Positions 1 to 11,600 of a DNA stretch of 64,000 nucleotides are shown here, piece after piece. The notes under the pieces were generated by a model. It was not told where the DNA came from and ran no database searches. It was given only the letters and a program-made list of their open reading frames with translations. The stretch comes from Roseimaritima sediminicola (GTDB taxonomy: Bacteria > Planctomycetota > Planctomycetia > Pirellulales > Pirellulaceae). The position numbers were made by a program, and so were the translations under genes. How positions within the stretch are numbered: position 1 is the first letter of the stretch; the number at the start of each line of letters is the position of its first letter. The stretch covers positions 1 through 64,000 of the forward strand of contig NZ_WIAD01000019.1 in NCBI RefSeq assembly GCF_009618275.1. The letters are read 5' to 3'.

Positions 1-3000
1 CTTGATCATCTCCGGTGGGGAACGTCGGGGCGCCGTTGGGTTCAGCGGCGTTGCTTTCACCATCGAAGGCGTTGCCGGCGGGATCGACAAGCGTGTCGCG
101 GATGGTCAGGGTGTAGCGATCATCGGGCAGCGGTTCGGCAAACACCAACTCCACCGTCGCCGTAGCGATCTGGCCTTCGACCGGAGTGGCGTTGACCACG
201 CGCACCGATTCAATAGCGACCAGTCCCGAATGGTCGCCACGGACTTCGAAGTGCCCCAGTCGCTGGGCCACCAGTTCATCCAGTGCCGGATACAGATCAC
301 CGGGAGCCCGACCGTTGGGGACAGCGCGGCCCAGTAGATCCGCCGGCAATCGATCTTCGCGATTCAGAATATCTCTCAGATTCAGCACCAGACTGTTAAC
401 CACCGGCGTGGGGCCTTGCGTCTGGCCATCGCTGCCTTTCAGACCGAACAGGTTGTACTGCGGATGGGTGGGGATCTGGATCGCTTGCAGCGGTCCGGCG
501 CCGTCGGGATCGTAGACCTGCGGCCCGACCAGATCGACTTCGACCAGGTTGATCTCGTAGATATTGATTGCGTTGTCGGTCGCCCCGGTTACCCGCAGAT
601 GATAATCCGTCAACGTATCAGCACTGAAGGAGACCACGTCGCCATCGGCCACGTCGGTGCTGGCGGCGATCAAGGTTCCATCGGCGCGGTAGACGGCCGC
701 ATTCAATTCGCCGCCGCCCGGCAGACCGGCGATGCGATCGAACAGGACTTCGAAACTGAACGTGCCGATCTTTGGTGCTCGGAAGCGATACCAATCTTCA
801 TCGCCAGGCAGGTTCAGCCCGGTCGCAAAGGGATTGACCGCGGCGGCAAAACCGATGTTCGCTTTGACCGTGGACTGGAACAGATCGGGCACTTCGGTGG
901 GATTGACCAGGCTGTCGTTCTGCTCAAACGGATCGGCGTGGAAAACCACCACACGTCCGGCACCGTCGGCACCGGTACCGCCGGTAATGGGATTCAGCGG
1001 CAGGATGTCGACGCGTTCGATCTGCTCATACACGATCGGTGGCAGCATACCCACCTGGACCGAACCGGCTCGCAGATCATGCGATTCACGGTGCAGGATC
1101 AGGTCGCCGGGACCAACGTCTTCGACAACCAGGCGGTCACTGGCCAGCGGTCCGCCGCCTTCGACCTGAACCTGCAACGTGGCTCCGGAATCGGCCACCA
1201 CCAACACCTGGTCATCGCCGCTGGACGCATCGGCGACCGCGATCTCGGTGCTTGCCGCCAGCGTGACCGGCTTGCGAGCGGTCCCCAGCGAATCGACGAC
1301 GCTGACCGTTCGAGCGGCCATGTCCACGATCATTTGGTCATCGGCGGCGGTGGCCACGGTCGAGAGGACATCGGCCGAGCCGCCCCCAGCGTCGACCGTG
1401 AAGGTCCCACCAAAATTGTCAAACGTCATCACGGGGACGGTCGCGTCGGAGTGTTCGACGCGGCCACCGGTGGGGGTCAGCGGCAGGTACATCAACCGCT
1501 CGTCGCTGACGCCGCCCAGCACATTCAGGTCGCTGGCTGCCGCTAGCGGATTGACCAGAACCAGATTTTCCAAGCTGGTATAAAGCACATCGCCCAGGCC
1601 CGGTTGACGGATCGTTTGCGCCGGGATGTCCCAGGTGACATTGCCACCGCCCACTTGATAGCTCAGGGTGTCGCTGCCAAACGCCGTGTTGACGGCAATC
1701 GTCACGCCCGCTCCCGGCGTCACGTTCACGTCATCGACGTCCGTACCGATTTCCATACTGATGGTGTCGGCATCGGTAGTGTCGTGCAGAAAGGTCGTTT
1801 GTTGATCGCCAAAGGTGATGGTGGACGAGCCCGTGCCGCCGACGACCGTGGCGCTGCTGTTCACGCCGGGCAGGTCGTCGGTCGAAGCGGCAAAGACGTC
1901 GACCCCGGTGCCGGTATTGAATGTCCGCATCTCGAGACTCTGATACTCGACCGGGGCGTACACGACCGCGGTGTCCGGTGTAGCGCCCTGCGTCACCCAC
2001 TGAAACCCGCCGCCGTTACCGACCTGGGGGCTGAACAGCACGGTATCGTTGCCGCCCGCACTCGGCTCGTTCACCGTCAGGCTGTCCACCCCGCCATCGC
2101 CGATGAAGCTCAGGTCGTCCATCAGCGTGTAATTGACCGTCACCAAACCATCGATCCCGATCACCCCGTTTTTGGGATTGGCTGCGTCCTGCGTCAACAC
2201 AAAGGCATCGGCATTTGCGGTGCCTTCGATCCGCAGCGAATCGGCACCATCGGGACCATCGCCATCGACGTTGAACTGCGAGAACTGGGTGTTGCCGCCG
2301 AGGAACAGCGAAACGGTGTCCTCGCCCTGCTCGCCGTTGATGTTGACGGTGCTGGGCGCCAGGAAGTTTTGCAGCGTGATGGTAACCTGGCCATCGTTGG
2401 CGAAGGTGGCTTCACCACCGCCGAGGCTGCGGAAGCGGATATCGTTGGACGCGTCGGTTCCCGAAACCAAAACCGTTCCGGCTTTGCCCTGGGCATCGAA
2501 TTCGAGCCCGCCTTCGACGTCGGCAAACTGGATGGCTTGCCCATCGAACTGCAGCGTCGCGGCCACATCGTCTGGAAAAATCGGAGCTTGGAAGTTGGGC
2601 GTGGCATCGAGCGACTGCATCTCGATCACGTCCGTCCCGCCACCGCCATCGACGAAGATGCCCTGCTGGAAGATCGGATTGTTGTTGAAGAATTTGGGCA
2701 CCCCTTGGAAGATCACGCGATCATCGCCGCCTTCCAGATCGATCTGCAGTTGCTCGATACTGCTCAGTTCGGTGATCGTCGTCGTCACCAACAACTGGTC
2801 GCCGGCCGAGGCTCCGAACTGGGTCTCGACAATGTTCAGGTTCGTCCCCATCAACGTCAGGTTCGCTCCGTTCCCACTGATGATCGGGGCTGGCGTGCCG
2901 GGATTGGGCGACAGGACTTCCACCGTGAAGGGGCCGCCGCTGCCGCCGGTAACGGTTACATTGTTCAGCGCCGGGGATGCTTCCAGCACAAGTTCAACCT

Positions 3001-5440
3001 GTGCGGCTGTGGCGTTGGCCGGCAGATTGGCTGGGATTGGCACCCCGCCGACGGCCAGGGAGAACGTGCCACCGACGGCATTGGCGGGCAGGGTGATGGT
3101 CTGCACGTCGTTGGTGGGCGTGCCACCGGGCTGGGTGGTCGTGACGCTCAGGTTCTGAGCCGTGGCGATCAGATCGTCATCGATCGAGATCAGCGGTTGA
3201 TTATCGAGTCCCAGATCGTTGACGAAGGTTACCGTGTAGGGCCCGCCAGCCACGCCAGAGACGTCGATGTTCTGCGTCCCACCGATCGATGGCAAAGCCC
3301 CCAGGGCCGAGCGGACGGATGAGGGTGCAGCGTTGTAGGCGATCGGGCTGGTCGTTTCGCCGTTAAAAGTCAGGTTAAACGAACCGCCATTAGCCGCCGG
3401 AGTGACCGATATCGTTTGGACTTCGTCGACGCCGGCAACGGCGGGCGGGTTGTTGTTGGTCCGTACGGTTAAGGTCGTGTTCGAGCCGCTGGTATCAATT
3501 CCAATCAGTGGTTGATCCGTCCCTCCAAGCGCTCCGGTGTACTCGAGGACGTAATTCTTCGCAGCACCGGTGACGAGCAAATTCCCGGCACCGATCGAGG
3601 GCAGGTCCGTCAGGATGTTCTGAATCGCCAGCGGCGAAGCGTCCACGGGGATGGGCGGCGTTGTAAAGCCTCCGAACGTATGCGTGAACGTCCCCGTGGT
3701 GCCATCGAACGAGACACTCTGCTTCTCGTTCACTTGCAACACACCGTTGGTGGTCGTGGCGACCGAAGAACCGGCGGCGAAGCCGACCAGACTGGAATTG
3801 GCCGTGGTCAAGGTGGGCTGGTTGGTCCCGCTGAGAGCCCCTGTAAACTCGATGTCCCAGGGTCCGCCCAAAGCGTTGGGGCTGGTCACCGAAACGTTGT
3901 TCGTCCCGCCCACGGCCGGCAGCGCGGCCAGCGCTGCCCGCACGGCGCTGGGATCGGCGTTGTAGGGCAACAGCGCTGTGGTCTGTGCCCCCAATTGCAA
4001 TGCGAACTGACCGCCGGTCGTCCCGGCGGGCAACGCCACCCGTTGAATCTCGTTGTCCAGTACCGAACCACCGACCACGGTCGGGTCGACCACGATGGTG
4101 CCGCCGGTGACCAGTAGGTTCGTTCCGTTGGCAGCCATGTTGGGTTGGTCCATGGCGGCCAGCCCAGCCCCATCAAATTCCACGGTCCATGCGCCGGCCA
4201 CGCCGCCCACGGTAACCCCGGAAATCGACGTCAGGGCTGCCAGAGCCGTTTCGACATCGCCGGGGGTGGCATTGTGAGCGATCGGCCCGGTCGTCTGGCC
4301 ATCGAAGGTCAGCGTGAAGGTGCCCGTCGCGCCAGCCGGCAACGCCACCGTTTGAATTTCGTTCTGAGCCGCTCCGCCGGTCGAGCTAGGCGCCAAGTAC
4401 TCGATCCGCTGCAGGTTGCCACTAGCGTCGCTGACAATGCGAATGATGTCGTTAAAATCACTGCCGGGCACGACCAGCAAGTCGTTTCCTGAACCGCCGT
4501 GCACGCGGTAGTCCACCACATCGAACCGGTTATTCACCACCAGCTTGTCGCGGCCTTCACCGCCGAACAGTGCGATCCGCGGGTTGACCGGCGGCGCGAT
4601 CTGGGTGACGCCCAAAACCTCGATCGGGTCGGTGCTACCACCGCCCATCAACACGTCGTTGCCGATCCCGCCGTACACTTCCTGGACGACGCCGGACAAT
4701 TCCGAAAGGTCGGCCGTGTCGTTGCCATCCAAGAGATGCAGTTGGATGCCACCGCGACTGCCACCGCCCAGGATGTCAACGACTTTGATTAATAGATCAT
4801 CCACCGGTCCGGGGATGACGCCACCGATTAAGTCACCAACGTTCAAAGAAGGAATGATCGTCGTGTCGAAGACTTCCAGTTCCGGAAAGATCGTCGTGTT
4901 CAGAACCTGATCGGCCGCCTCGAACAATTGTTGCACCTCCGACGGAAGGAACTGAGACAGGGCGTCGGGGTTGGGCACAATCGCTTCCACATCTGGAAAG
5001 TCCAAGCCCAGCAGATGCGCGGCCGGAATCTCCACGCCGGCAATGAATTCCACCGTAAACTTAAAATCCTCCAGCAGGTCGTCGTTAAACGCCGGCAGGT
5101 TCCGCTGCACGAAAATGTCGTCGTTCTGTTCGTTGATGTACAGGAATAGATTGAGCAGATCGCCGGAGACCTTGACGTCATTGGCTTCCTGGGGAAACGC
5201 GTGGTACATCACCGAGATGTCCTGCGGCGGTGTCGCGTTCAGCGAGGAAGAGGGAATCGACGACAGCAACGCTGAAAATCCCGCATTGACCAGTTGAGAT
5301 TCGACCGTGCTGACGGTCAATTCCGGCAACACCACCGCCAACAACCGCCGGTCCTCTAACTGCTCCCCAGCGAGCGTCGTGTGGAGCTTTCTTCGAAGGG
5401 CACGTCGCGTGGGACGAACAGAACGCTTTCGGACGGTCAT
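1..5440 (-). CDS. Giant surface protein with LEPR-XLL-type N-terminus (3' end outside window)
   Basis: The reading frame is open on the minus strand from an ATG at 5440 to the window edge, about 1,813 codons, so the protein is incomplete. A GGAG lies about 9 bases before the ATG. A basic N-terminus ends in LEDRRLLA (residues 28-35), a variant of the LEPR-XLL motif seen at the N-terminus of large planctomycete surface proteins. Residues about 345-880 hold several 80-100 residue repeats with the pattern GGTFTLTFxGQTT, PIxYNAxPxxV, ALPSIGG, YTVxFxGALGGTxQP. Gly/Asp-rich segments such as GGIGNDVLMGGG suggest calcium-binding beta-roll turns. A pre-peptidase C-terminal-like domain (DEDWYRFRAPKIGTFSFEVL) lies near residues 1490-1630. 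It follows a second giant gene after 165 bases and shares its distal modules. Export and a surface structural or adhesive role are inferred; no enzymatic motif was seen. Confidence 0.85.
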   Translation of the reverse strand, partial: MTVRKRSVRPTRRALRRKLHTTLAGEQLEDRRLLAVVLPELTVSTVESQLVNAGFSALLSSIPSSSLNATPPQDISVMYHAFPQEANDVKVSGDLLNLFLYINEQNDDIFVQRNLPAFNDDLLEDFKFTVEFIAGVEIPAAHLLGLDFPDVEAIVPNPDALSQFLPSEVQQLFEAADQVLNTTIFPELEVFDTTIIPSLNVGDLIGGVIPGPVDDLLIKVVDILGGGSRGGIQLHLLDGNDTADLSELSGVVQEVYGGIGNDVLMGGGSTDPIEVLGVTQIAPPVNPRIALFGGEGRDKLVVNNRFDVVDYRVHGGSGNDLLVVPGSDFNDIIRIVSDASGNLQRIEYLAPSSTGGAAQNEIQTVALPAGATGTFTLTFDGQTTGPIAHNATPGDVETALAALTSISGVTVGGVAGAWTVEFDGAGLAAMDQPNMAANGTNLLVTGGTIVVDPTVVGGSVLDNEIQRVALPAGTTGGQFALQLGAQTTALLPYNADPSAVRAALAALPAVGGTNNVSVTSPNALGGPWDIEFTGALSGTNQPTLTTANSSLVGFAAGSSVATTTNGVLQVNEKQSVSFDGTTGTFTHTFGGFTTPPIPVDASPLAIQNILTDLPSIGAGNLLVTGAAKNYVLEYTGALGGTDQPLIGIDTSGSNTTLTVRTNNNPPAVAGVDEVQTISVTPAANGGSFNLTFNGETTSPIAYNAAPSSVRSALGALPSIGGTQNIDVSGVAGGPYTVTFVNDLGLDNQPLISIDDDLIATAQNLSVTTTQPGGTPTNDVQTITLPANAVGGTFSLAVGGVPIPANLPANATAAQVELVLEASPALNNVTVTGGSGGPFTVEVLSPNPGTPAPIISGNGANLTLMGTNLNIVETQFGASAGDQLLVTTTITELSSIEQLQIDLEGGDDRVIFQGVPKFFNNNPIFQQGIFVDGGGGTDVIEMQSLDATPNFQAPIFPDDVAATLQFDGQAIQFADVEGGLEFDAQGKAGTVLVSGTDASNDIRFRSLGGGEATFANDGQVTITLQNFLAPSTVNINGEQGEDTVSLFLGGNTQFSQFNVDGDGPDGADSLRIEGTANADAFVLTQDAANPKNGVIGIDGLVTVNYTLMDDLSFIGDGGVDSLTVNEPSAGGNDTVLFSPQVGNGGGFQWVTQGATPDTAVVYAPVEYQSLEMRTFNTGTGVDVFAASTDDLPGVNSSATVVGGTGSSTITFGDQQTTFLHDTTDADTISMEIGTDVDDVNVTPGAGVTIAVNTAFGSDTLSYQVGGGNVTWDIPAQTIRQPGLGDVLYTSLENLVLVNPLAAASDLNVLGGVSDERLMYLPLTPTGGRVEHSDATVPVMTFDNFGGTFTVDAGGGSADVLSTVATAADDQMIVDMAARTVSVVDSLGTARKPVTLAASTEIAVADASSGDDQVLVVADSGATLQVQVEGGGPLASDRLVVEDVGPGDLILHRESHDLRAGSVQVGMLPPIVYEQIERVDILPLNPITGGTGADGAGRVVVFHADPFEQNDSLVNPTEVPDLFQSTVKANIGFAAAVNPFATGLNLPGDEDWYRFRAPKIGTFSFEVLFDRIAGLPGGGELNAAVYRADGTLIAASTDVADGDVVSFSADTLTDYHLRVTGATDNAINIYEINLVEVDLVGPQVYDPDGAGPLQAIQIPTHPQYNLFGLKGSDGQTQGPTPVVNSLVLNLRDILNREDRLPADLLGRAVPNGRAPGDLYPALDELVAQRLGHFEVRGDHSGLVAIESVRVVNATPVEGQIATATVELVFAEPLPDDRYTLTIRDTLVDPAGNAFDGESNAAEPNGAPTFPTGDDQ

Positions 5441-5605
5441 ATCAAGCTCCGGAGCCGGGGGGGCGCACAACTAGAGGGGGTGACTACGTTGATCAACTAG
5501 GTGGGGGATTACAAGGATTTTCCGGATTTTTCTGACTGTTCCGATTTTCACGACTCCCGACCACCTCCGCTTCGAAGGTGGACGATTGCAGTTTGCCGGG
5601 TTGAT

Positions 5606-8600
5606 TCAGCGTTCCGAGGCCAACAGCGTCAGCGTCGCGTCCAACTCGCGCTGCGCCGCTTCTTGGGTTTCGGAAGTGGCGACATCAAGCGTTTCGCCGG
5701 GCCAGTAAGGCGCAGCCGATTCGACGCGGCCGCCAGCGTCCAGCACGGCCAGTTCATCCGCGGCTGAGTACAGGTTTGCGGCGACCTCGGCGTCGATGTC
5801 GAGGGATTCGGCCGTCTTCGCCGCTTCGCCCTGTGGCGAGTAGGCCCGGCCAACACGCGCCAACCGGTTCACTTCGTTCACCACCCGCAGCATGTCGAAC
5901 GGTTCGATTCGGCCGCTGCCGTCCACGTCGGGCATCATCCCGCCGCGCTGCACCCCGCCCGCTTCCATCGTCACTCCGGCCGCGAACGGGCCCATGCCGT
6001 AACGGTTCAGGTGGTTCAGCACCATCAGTATGTCTTGGGGATTCACCGCCCCGTCGCCGTTGACGTCGTAAGCGTTCTGGCCATTGGTCGCCCTCAGCCC
6101 CACAACCGATACCGTCTCGCCCGTCCCGGTGGCCGGCACCACAGGCGGGTCAAAGTTGCCCACGACCGGCAGCGCTTGCTCATCACCGAAACTCGCAAAG
6201 ATGTCCGGACCGAACGGCTCGGGTGTGAAGTGCACGACGTTGCCAAGCAAGCCCTGCGGATCGGCGACGATCCGGTCGGTGACCGGCACCACCGGCTTGC
6301 CGCCGTTTTCAATCGACAGCACCAAACGGTCCAAGTCCGTGTAGGCCGCCGGATCGACCGTCTTGATCAGCGTTCCTTGAGCCACGCCGACCGTATTGTC
6401 CCAGTCATAGACTTCACCGCTGGGAAGAATGAAGAACCACTGGTTCGACGCATCCAAGAACCATTTTTCCTGCGCACCGTAGGCGTTGAAGAACGTGCTG
6501 GTGCTGTACTGGAAACCGTACTGTTGGTCCAGCGCCGCCAGCGGATCGCCCTGGCTGGTTAGGATCATCCAGTCGGATTGTTCGCCTGGTGCCACGCCCT
6601 CGGCGGCGGGGTTGTACAGACCGATATCGTCGATACCGTCGCCGTTGAAGTCGGCGGCCACGGGCAACTCACGCACGCCCGGAAATCCGAAGGTGAACTG
6701 GACGTCGGTAAAGCCGTCCAGGCCGTCGGCGGCCAGGTCCAGCGAGAACACGTCGTCGGCCCAGGCTCCGAGATCATCCTGGCCATCGCCATCGAAGTCG
6801 CCGGCGATGGGCAGCCCTTCCATATTGCCTGCCAGTGCCAGATCGACTTCGAAATCGTGATCGGTGTCCAGATACCAAACCACATCATCCTTCAGCCCCA
6901 CCTCGTCACCGTTGACCGCATTGCCGTCGAAGTTACCGGCGAAGGGACGTCCGTTGACCTGAGTCGTTTCGAAGACCACCTGATCGGCCACGCCGTTGTT
7001 GTTGGTATCAATCATCCAGCGGAACTGTCCGGCAACCTGGCCGTAGGTGGCCAGTTTGTCGAAACCGTCGGCCACGTCGCCCGCACCGGCCACGAAGTTG
7101 CCGGCGAAGGTGTAGTCGGTTTGGAAGCCCAGCTTGTAGACGATGTCCTCGTTGGTATCGTCGCCGCCGAGGCCTTCGGGATCGAACTGGTTATTGCCGT
7201 TGGTATCGATGTACACGCTGCCCAGCGCGAACACCCCGATTTCCGCTCGCGTGTCGACGGTAAAACGCGCCACAAAATCACCACCGGCCTGACCGTCGCC
7301 GCTGGGGAAGGTGGGCAGACCGCTGGGTTCGGCCGCGTCGGCATCTCCGTCGAGCGCATTGCCCGCCGGATCCACGACCGCATCGGAGATCGTCAGCGTA
7401 TAGCGATCGTCCGGCAGCGGGCGTTCGAAGTCGATACGTAGGCTGCCCGTGGCGGGACTGCCCGGCAGCAGCGGATCGGGCAGGAACGTCACACTGGTGA
7501 TATCGATGCGACCGTTGTGATCACCGACCACCTGATAGTGGGCGGGATTCTCTGCCGGGTTGCCCGCTACGCCACTTTGCAGGGCGTCGTACAAGAAAGC
7601 CGCCACGCGATTGGGCAGATCCTGCACCGACACGGTCAGGGAATCGATCACCGGCGTCGGTCCATCGGTCGGTTTAACATCGAACAGGTCGAAAGCCGGC
7701 GCGTCGGTGATGAATACGTCGGTGACCTGCGGTCCTTGCGTGTCCACAAAGACGTCCAGGAACCCATACTCACCGCGGTTCCCCGCCAAGTCTTCGCCTT
7801 GCACCGCGATCTGTCGCAGTCCGTCGAAAGGAAAACCCGCCGAAGGATCATTCAAGTCGAAGGCGCCGCTGTGTCGCCACAGCCCGGCGGGAAAGGCTTC
7901 ATCACCGTCCAAAGGCGCCGCGACGGTCAACCCTTGGTAGACATCCGAAGCGTTGACCACCAACGGCGATACCGGAGCGCCATCGGCCCACATCCGCACG
8001 ATGGCATTCGCCTCGGCCAGGCCGACGAACCCCGGTGCCGTCTGGCTGGTGATCCGATCGACGATGGTCAGCGGATGTCCTTCCACGCCCGTATCGGTGG
8101 TCGCCGGATCCAAACGCACGGTCGGAGGGGCCGGAGGAAGCGTGTCGAGCGTCACCTGCAGTATGCCGCCCATCGCGCCGCGTCCGAGTTGGTCCGGCAC
8201 AGCCCGGTCGCGCACCCACACCGCAGCTTCGATGAAGTTGTTGTGCCCTTCGATCAGGTCGCCCGCGGCCGCAGTGAACTGCCACGTGTTGCCCACGCCG
8301 GTGTAGAACGCAAAGCCGATCGAGACCTCGTTGTTAAAAACTTCCACGCCGTAGTCAAAAGCGGCATCGGGCGTATCGTTATCGGTCGTATCGGGCAACA
8401 GGTTCAGATTCAGGAACGTATCTAGACGGTCGTCGTCCAGGATGATGTCGAAGGTGGAGGTGGCAATCCGGGTCACATCGTCGCTGTCGTGACGCCCGGA
8501 ATCCGAAGCCGCCTGCAGGTCGACGATCGCCGGCACCGGAGCGGCTTCGTTTTCAACCGTCACGTTGTAGACATTGATCGCATCGTCGACGCCCTCGACG

Positions 8601-11600
8601 CGCAGGTAATACGTCTGGTCTTCCACGGCCCCGTGGGTCAGTCGCAGGCCGACAAGGTTGCCGGCGGCGTCGAATAGGTCGGTGGCCGTGCCCAACGCGT
8701 TCCCATCGGAATCGTAAACCGTGGCGGCCAGCGTTCCCCCGCCCGGCAATCCGCTGCGTCCATTGGCCAGGGTTCCCAGCGTCTCGAAATACAAGCGGTA
8801 ATCCAGCGTGCCGGTCGTGGCCGCGGTGACCTGATAGAAATCGCGATCATCGCCGCTGGCGCCATCGATGGTGGGGTCCAAATTAATTGTGGTGTTGGCT
8901 CCCAGGAATGTGGCACTGGGCAGCGTATCGTTGGGTTCGAAGGGATCTGGTTTAAAAACGATCCAGCGTCCGCTCGCATCGACGCCGGTCGCGCCGGTCA
9001 GCGGATCAGCCCCGTCGACGATGGCCACTTCGACATTCTCATAAACCACCTGCGGGACGAGACGTTCGCCAACGGCTTGTGGGTGATCCGGAGCGATCGT
9101 AAACGTCCCCGCATCGGGCGTGCGAGATAAGCGTTGCAGCACGGTGTCGCCCAAACCATTGTCGACGACCACCAAGCGGTCGCCGACGCGCGAATCGCCA
9201 CCGCGAATGTGGTATCGGGGCACGACGGTCGCAACATTACTCGCGTTGGAAAACAGGTTGTCAGCGATCTCCAGACGTACCGTATCATCGCCGGCGAACA
9301 GATCGACTTGAACATTCTCGATGCCCGTCAACGACTCGAATGCGGACAGTCCATTTAGGACTCGGGTCAGGTTGGACGCATTGAGTTGCAAGAGTTCCAA
9401 TTGGTCGTCAGTGGGCAGTTCGTGGTCGGTCGCAAAGATTGCCAACGTGTCGACGCCTTGGTCGCCAAGGTAGATATTGTTGCCAATGCGAGGGTTCGCT
9501 CCATCGCCACGTGGGTCACCCCCGGCCAAGGAATCGTCGCCCTCACCGCCGCTCAGCACATCGTTGCCGAAACCACCGACCAGGGTGTCGCGTCCTTCCT
9601 CACCAAACATCGAGAACGGTGTATCCACGGATACATTGCGAGCATCCAATACGTCATCGCCGCTGCCGCCACGCAGCTGCACGGATTGAAACGTCGTGGC
9701 TGAGGCATCGGCCACCGCATCAAAACGCATCGTGTCGTTGCCGGCCGCACCGAGCACTTCGATTGTCTCCAAGCCCGTGGGCAACGCGGCATGATCGCCG
9801 ACAAAAACGTCATCCCCTTCGCCCAGGTTTACCAACAGATTGGTCTTATTGACGAATTCGATCGGTTCGAACTGGTCGATCGTGATCCGTGCTGCCGGTG
9901 CACCCAGAATCGTTGCTTCGGCGTAAGTCACCTGGTTGTCGTCCTGCAGCAAACTGGCCAGGGTGGGAACCGTACTAACGGAGAAATCGACAGCCGCAAC
10001 GTTGCTGACCACCGGTTCCAGTTCCTCAAACCAGACCGTCTGCTGGCCGCCGGCGTCGAGGATTTGATGTCGTCCCGAACCCGGCAATTGGCCCACGCCC
10101 ACGGCTTCACTATCGTAGGTTACGGTCAGATCATCGGTGTGCATGGTCAGCACGTCGAAACCGCGATCGTAGCCGACCTGGGTGATCACATCGTCGATCG
10201 GTGGCAGGAACGAACCGACAGGAAAGTTCGGCTCGGTAGAGCAAGTTCCATCGCCGTTGTAGCGAATGCCTTCGGGCACATCGATCAGGCCGTTGGTCGA
10301 ATCGACAATCAACTCGTCGTTGCCGCCAACGCCGAAGACATTGATCTGCATGATGGCCGCCAACGGGACCGTAGCCACGGGCAGGGCGGAGTTCAGGAAC
10401 ACATCCAACAGCAGGGGATTGGCAGCACTGCGGACCAATCGGAAGACATCGTCCTGATTGATATGGTTCTCGTCGCCGCAAATTGTCAGCACCGGGGCTT
10501 CCTCGAGCACCTGTCGAACGTTGTCCACAACGAACGCTCCGCGTCCCAGCGTTCCGACGACCAGCAGGTTGTCGCCCTCGTCAAAGTCCATGTCCCAAAC
10601 CGGTGCGTTCGGCAGATTGCTGCCCAGTTCCGTCCAGACGTTCGGGATTGTGCTGAGCATCCGATGCACGCCATAACGTCCACCGGCCAGCACCGCTTGG
10701 CTGCCATCGTCCAGCGTCACCAGTTCGATGGTCTGCAGGCGGGGATCCGAGAGGTTGCCGCTGATATTGGTCCACGTGGCTCCGGCATCGAAGGTTTCAA
10801 ACACCTGCGTGTCGGTGGCGACCACTGCGTGCATGAAGTCGTCCGGGTCCATGTCGATGTCGCGGACAAACCCACCGCCCAACGCAGCCGTCGCGTTCAG
10901 CGGACCGGCGGCGACCGTTCTCACCAACACATTGCCTCCGACGCCCACGTACAACGCTTCGGGGTTGCCCACCGTACCGTAGGCGATCGCGTTGTTGGAG
11001 CTGATAACGCTGGTGCTGATTCTGGCAACGTTATCGCCTCGGTCGGTGGATTCGTAGATCCCGTTTCCGGCTCCGATGATCAGTCGATTCGGAGCCCCTT
11101 CATTGACGGCAATCGGCGTGACGAACTGGCCGGTCGGTACGGGGTCGCCGCCCGAGGCCAAGCCGACGGCCACATTGGTGACCACCCCGTTGGCCGCGTT
11201 TAATTCACGGCGGCGAAACCCGCCCAGGTTCTGGAAACTGCTATAGCGCAGCGACAGCCCACCACCGATCAAATTGTCCACCGCCACGTCGCCACCATCG
11301 GCGGTCGACACGCTGCGGTAGCTAAGGCTGCCGGTGGAGATCTCTTCGGTCGTCCCTGTGTCTTGGTTACCACTGATGATGATGTTGGAGTGATTGTCGT
11401 AGGCAACGTCGTGCATCTCGGTGACTTGCAAACCACCAGTCGCGTCGCTCATCAGCGAAAACCAATCGCCGTTATTGTTCTGTGGTGTGGTGCGAAAGTA
11501 GATGCCGCCGTCGTCCACTTCCACAAGGACCCCGTCGGCGCGGAAGCGCATCTCACGCGAGTCCGCGTGCGGCGAACTGCTCGATGCCGTGCCACCGCCG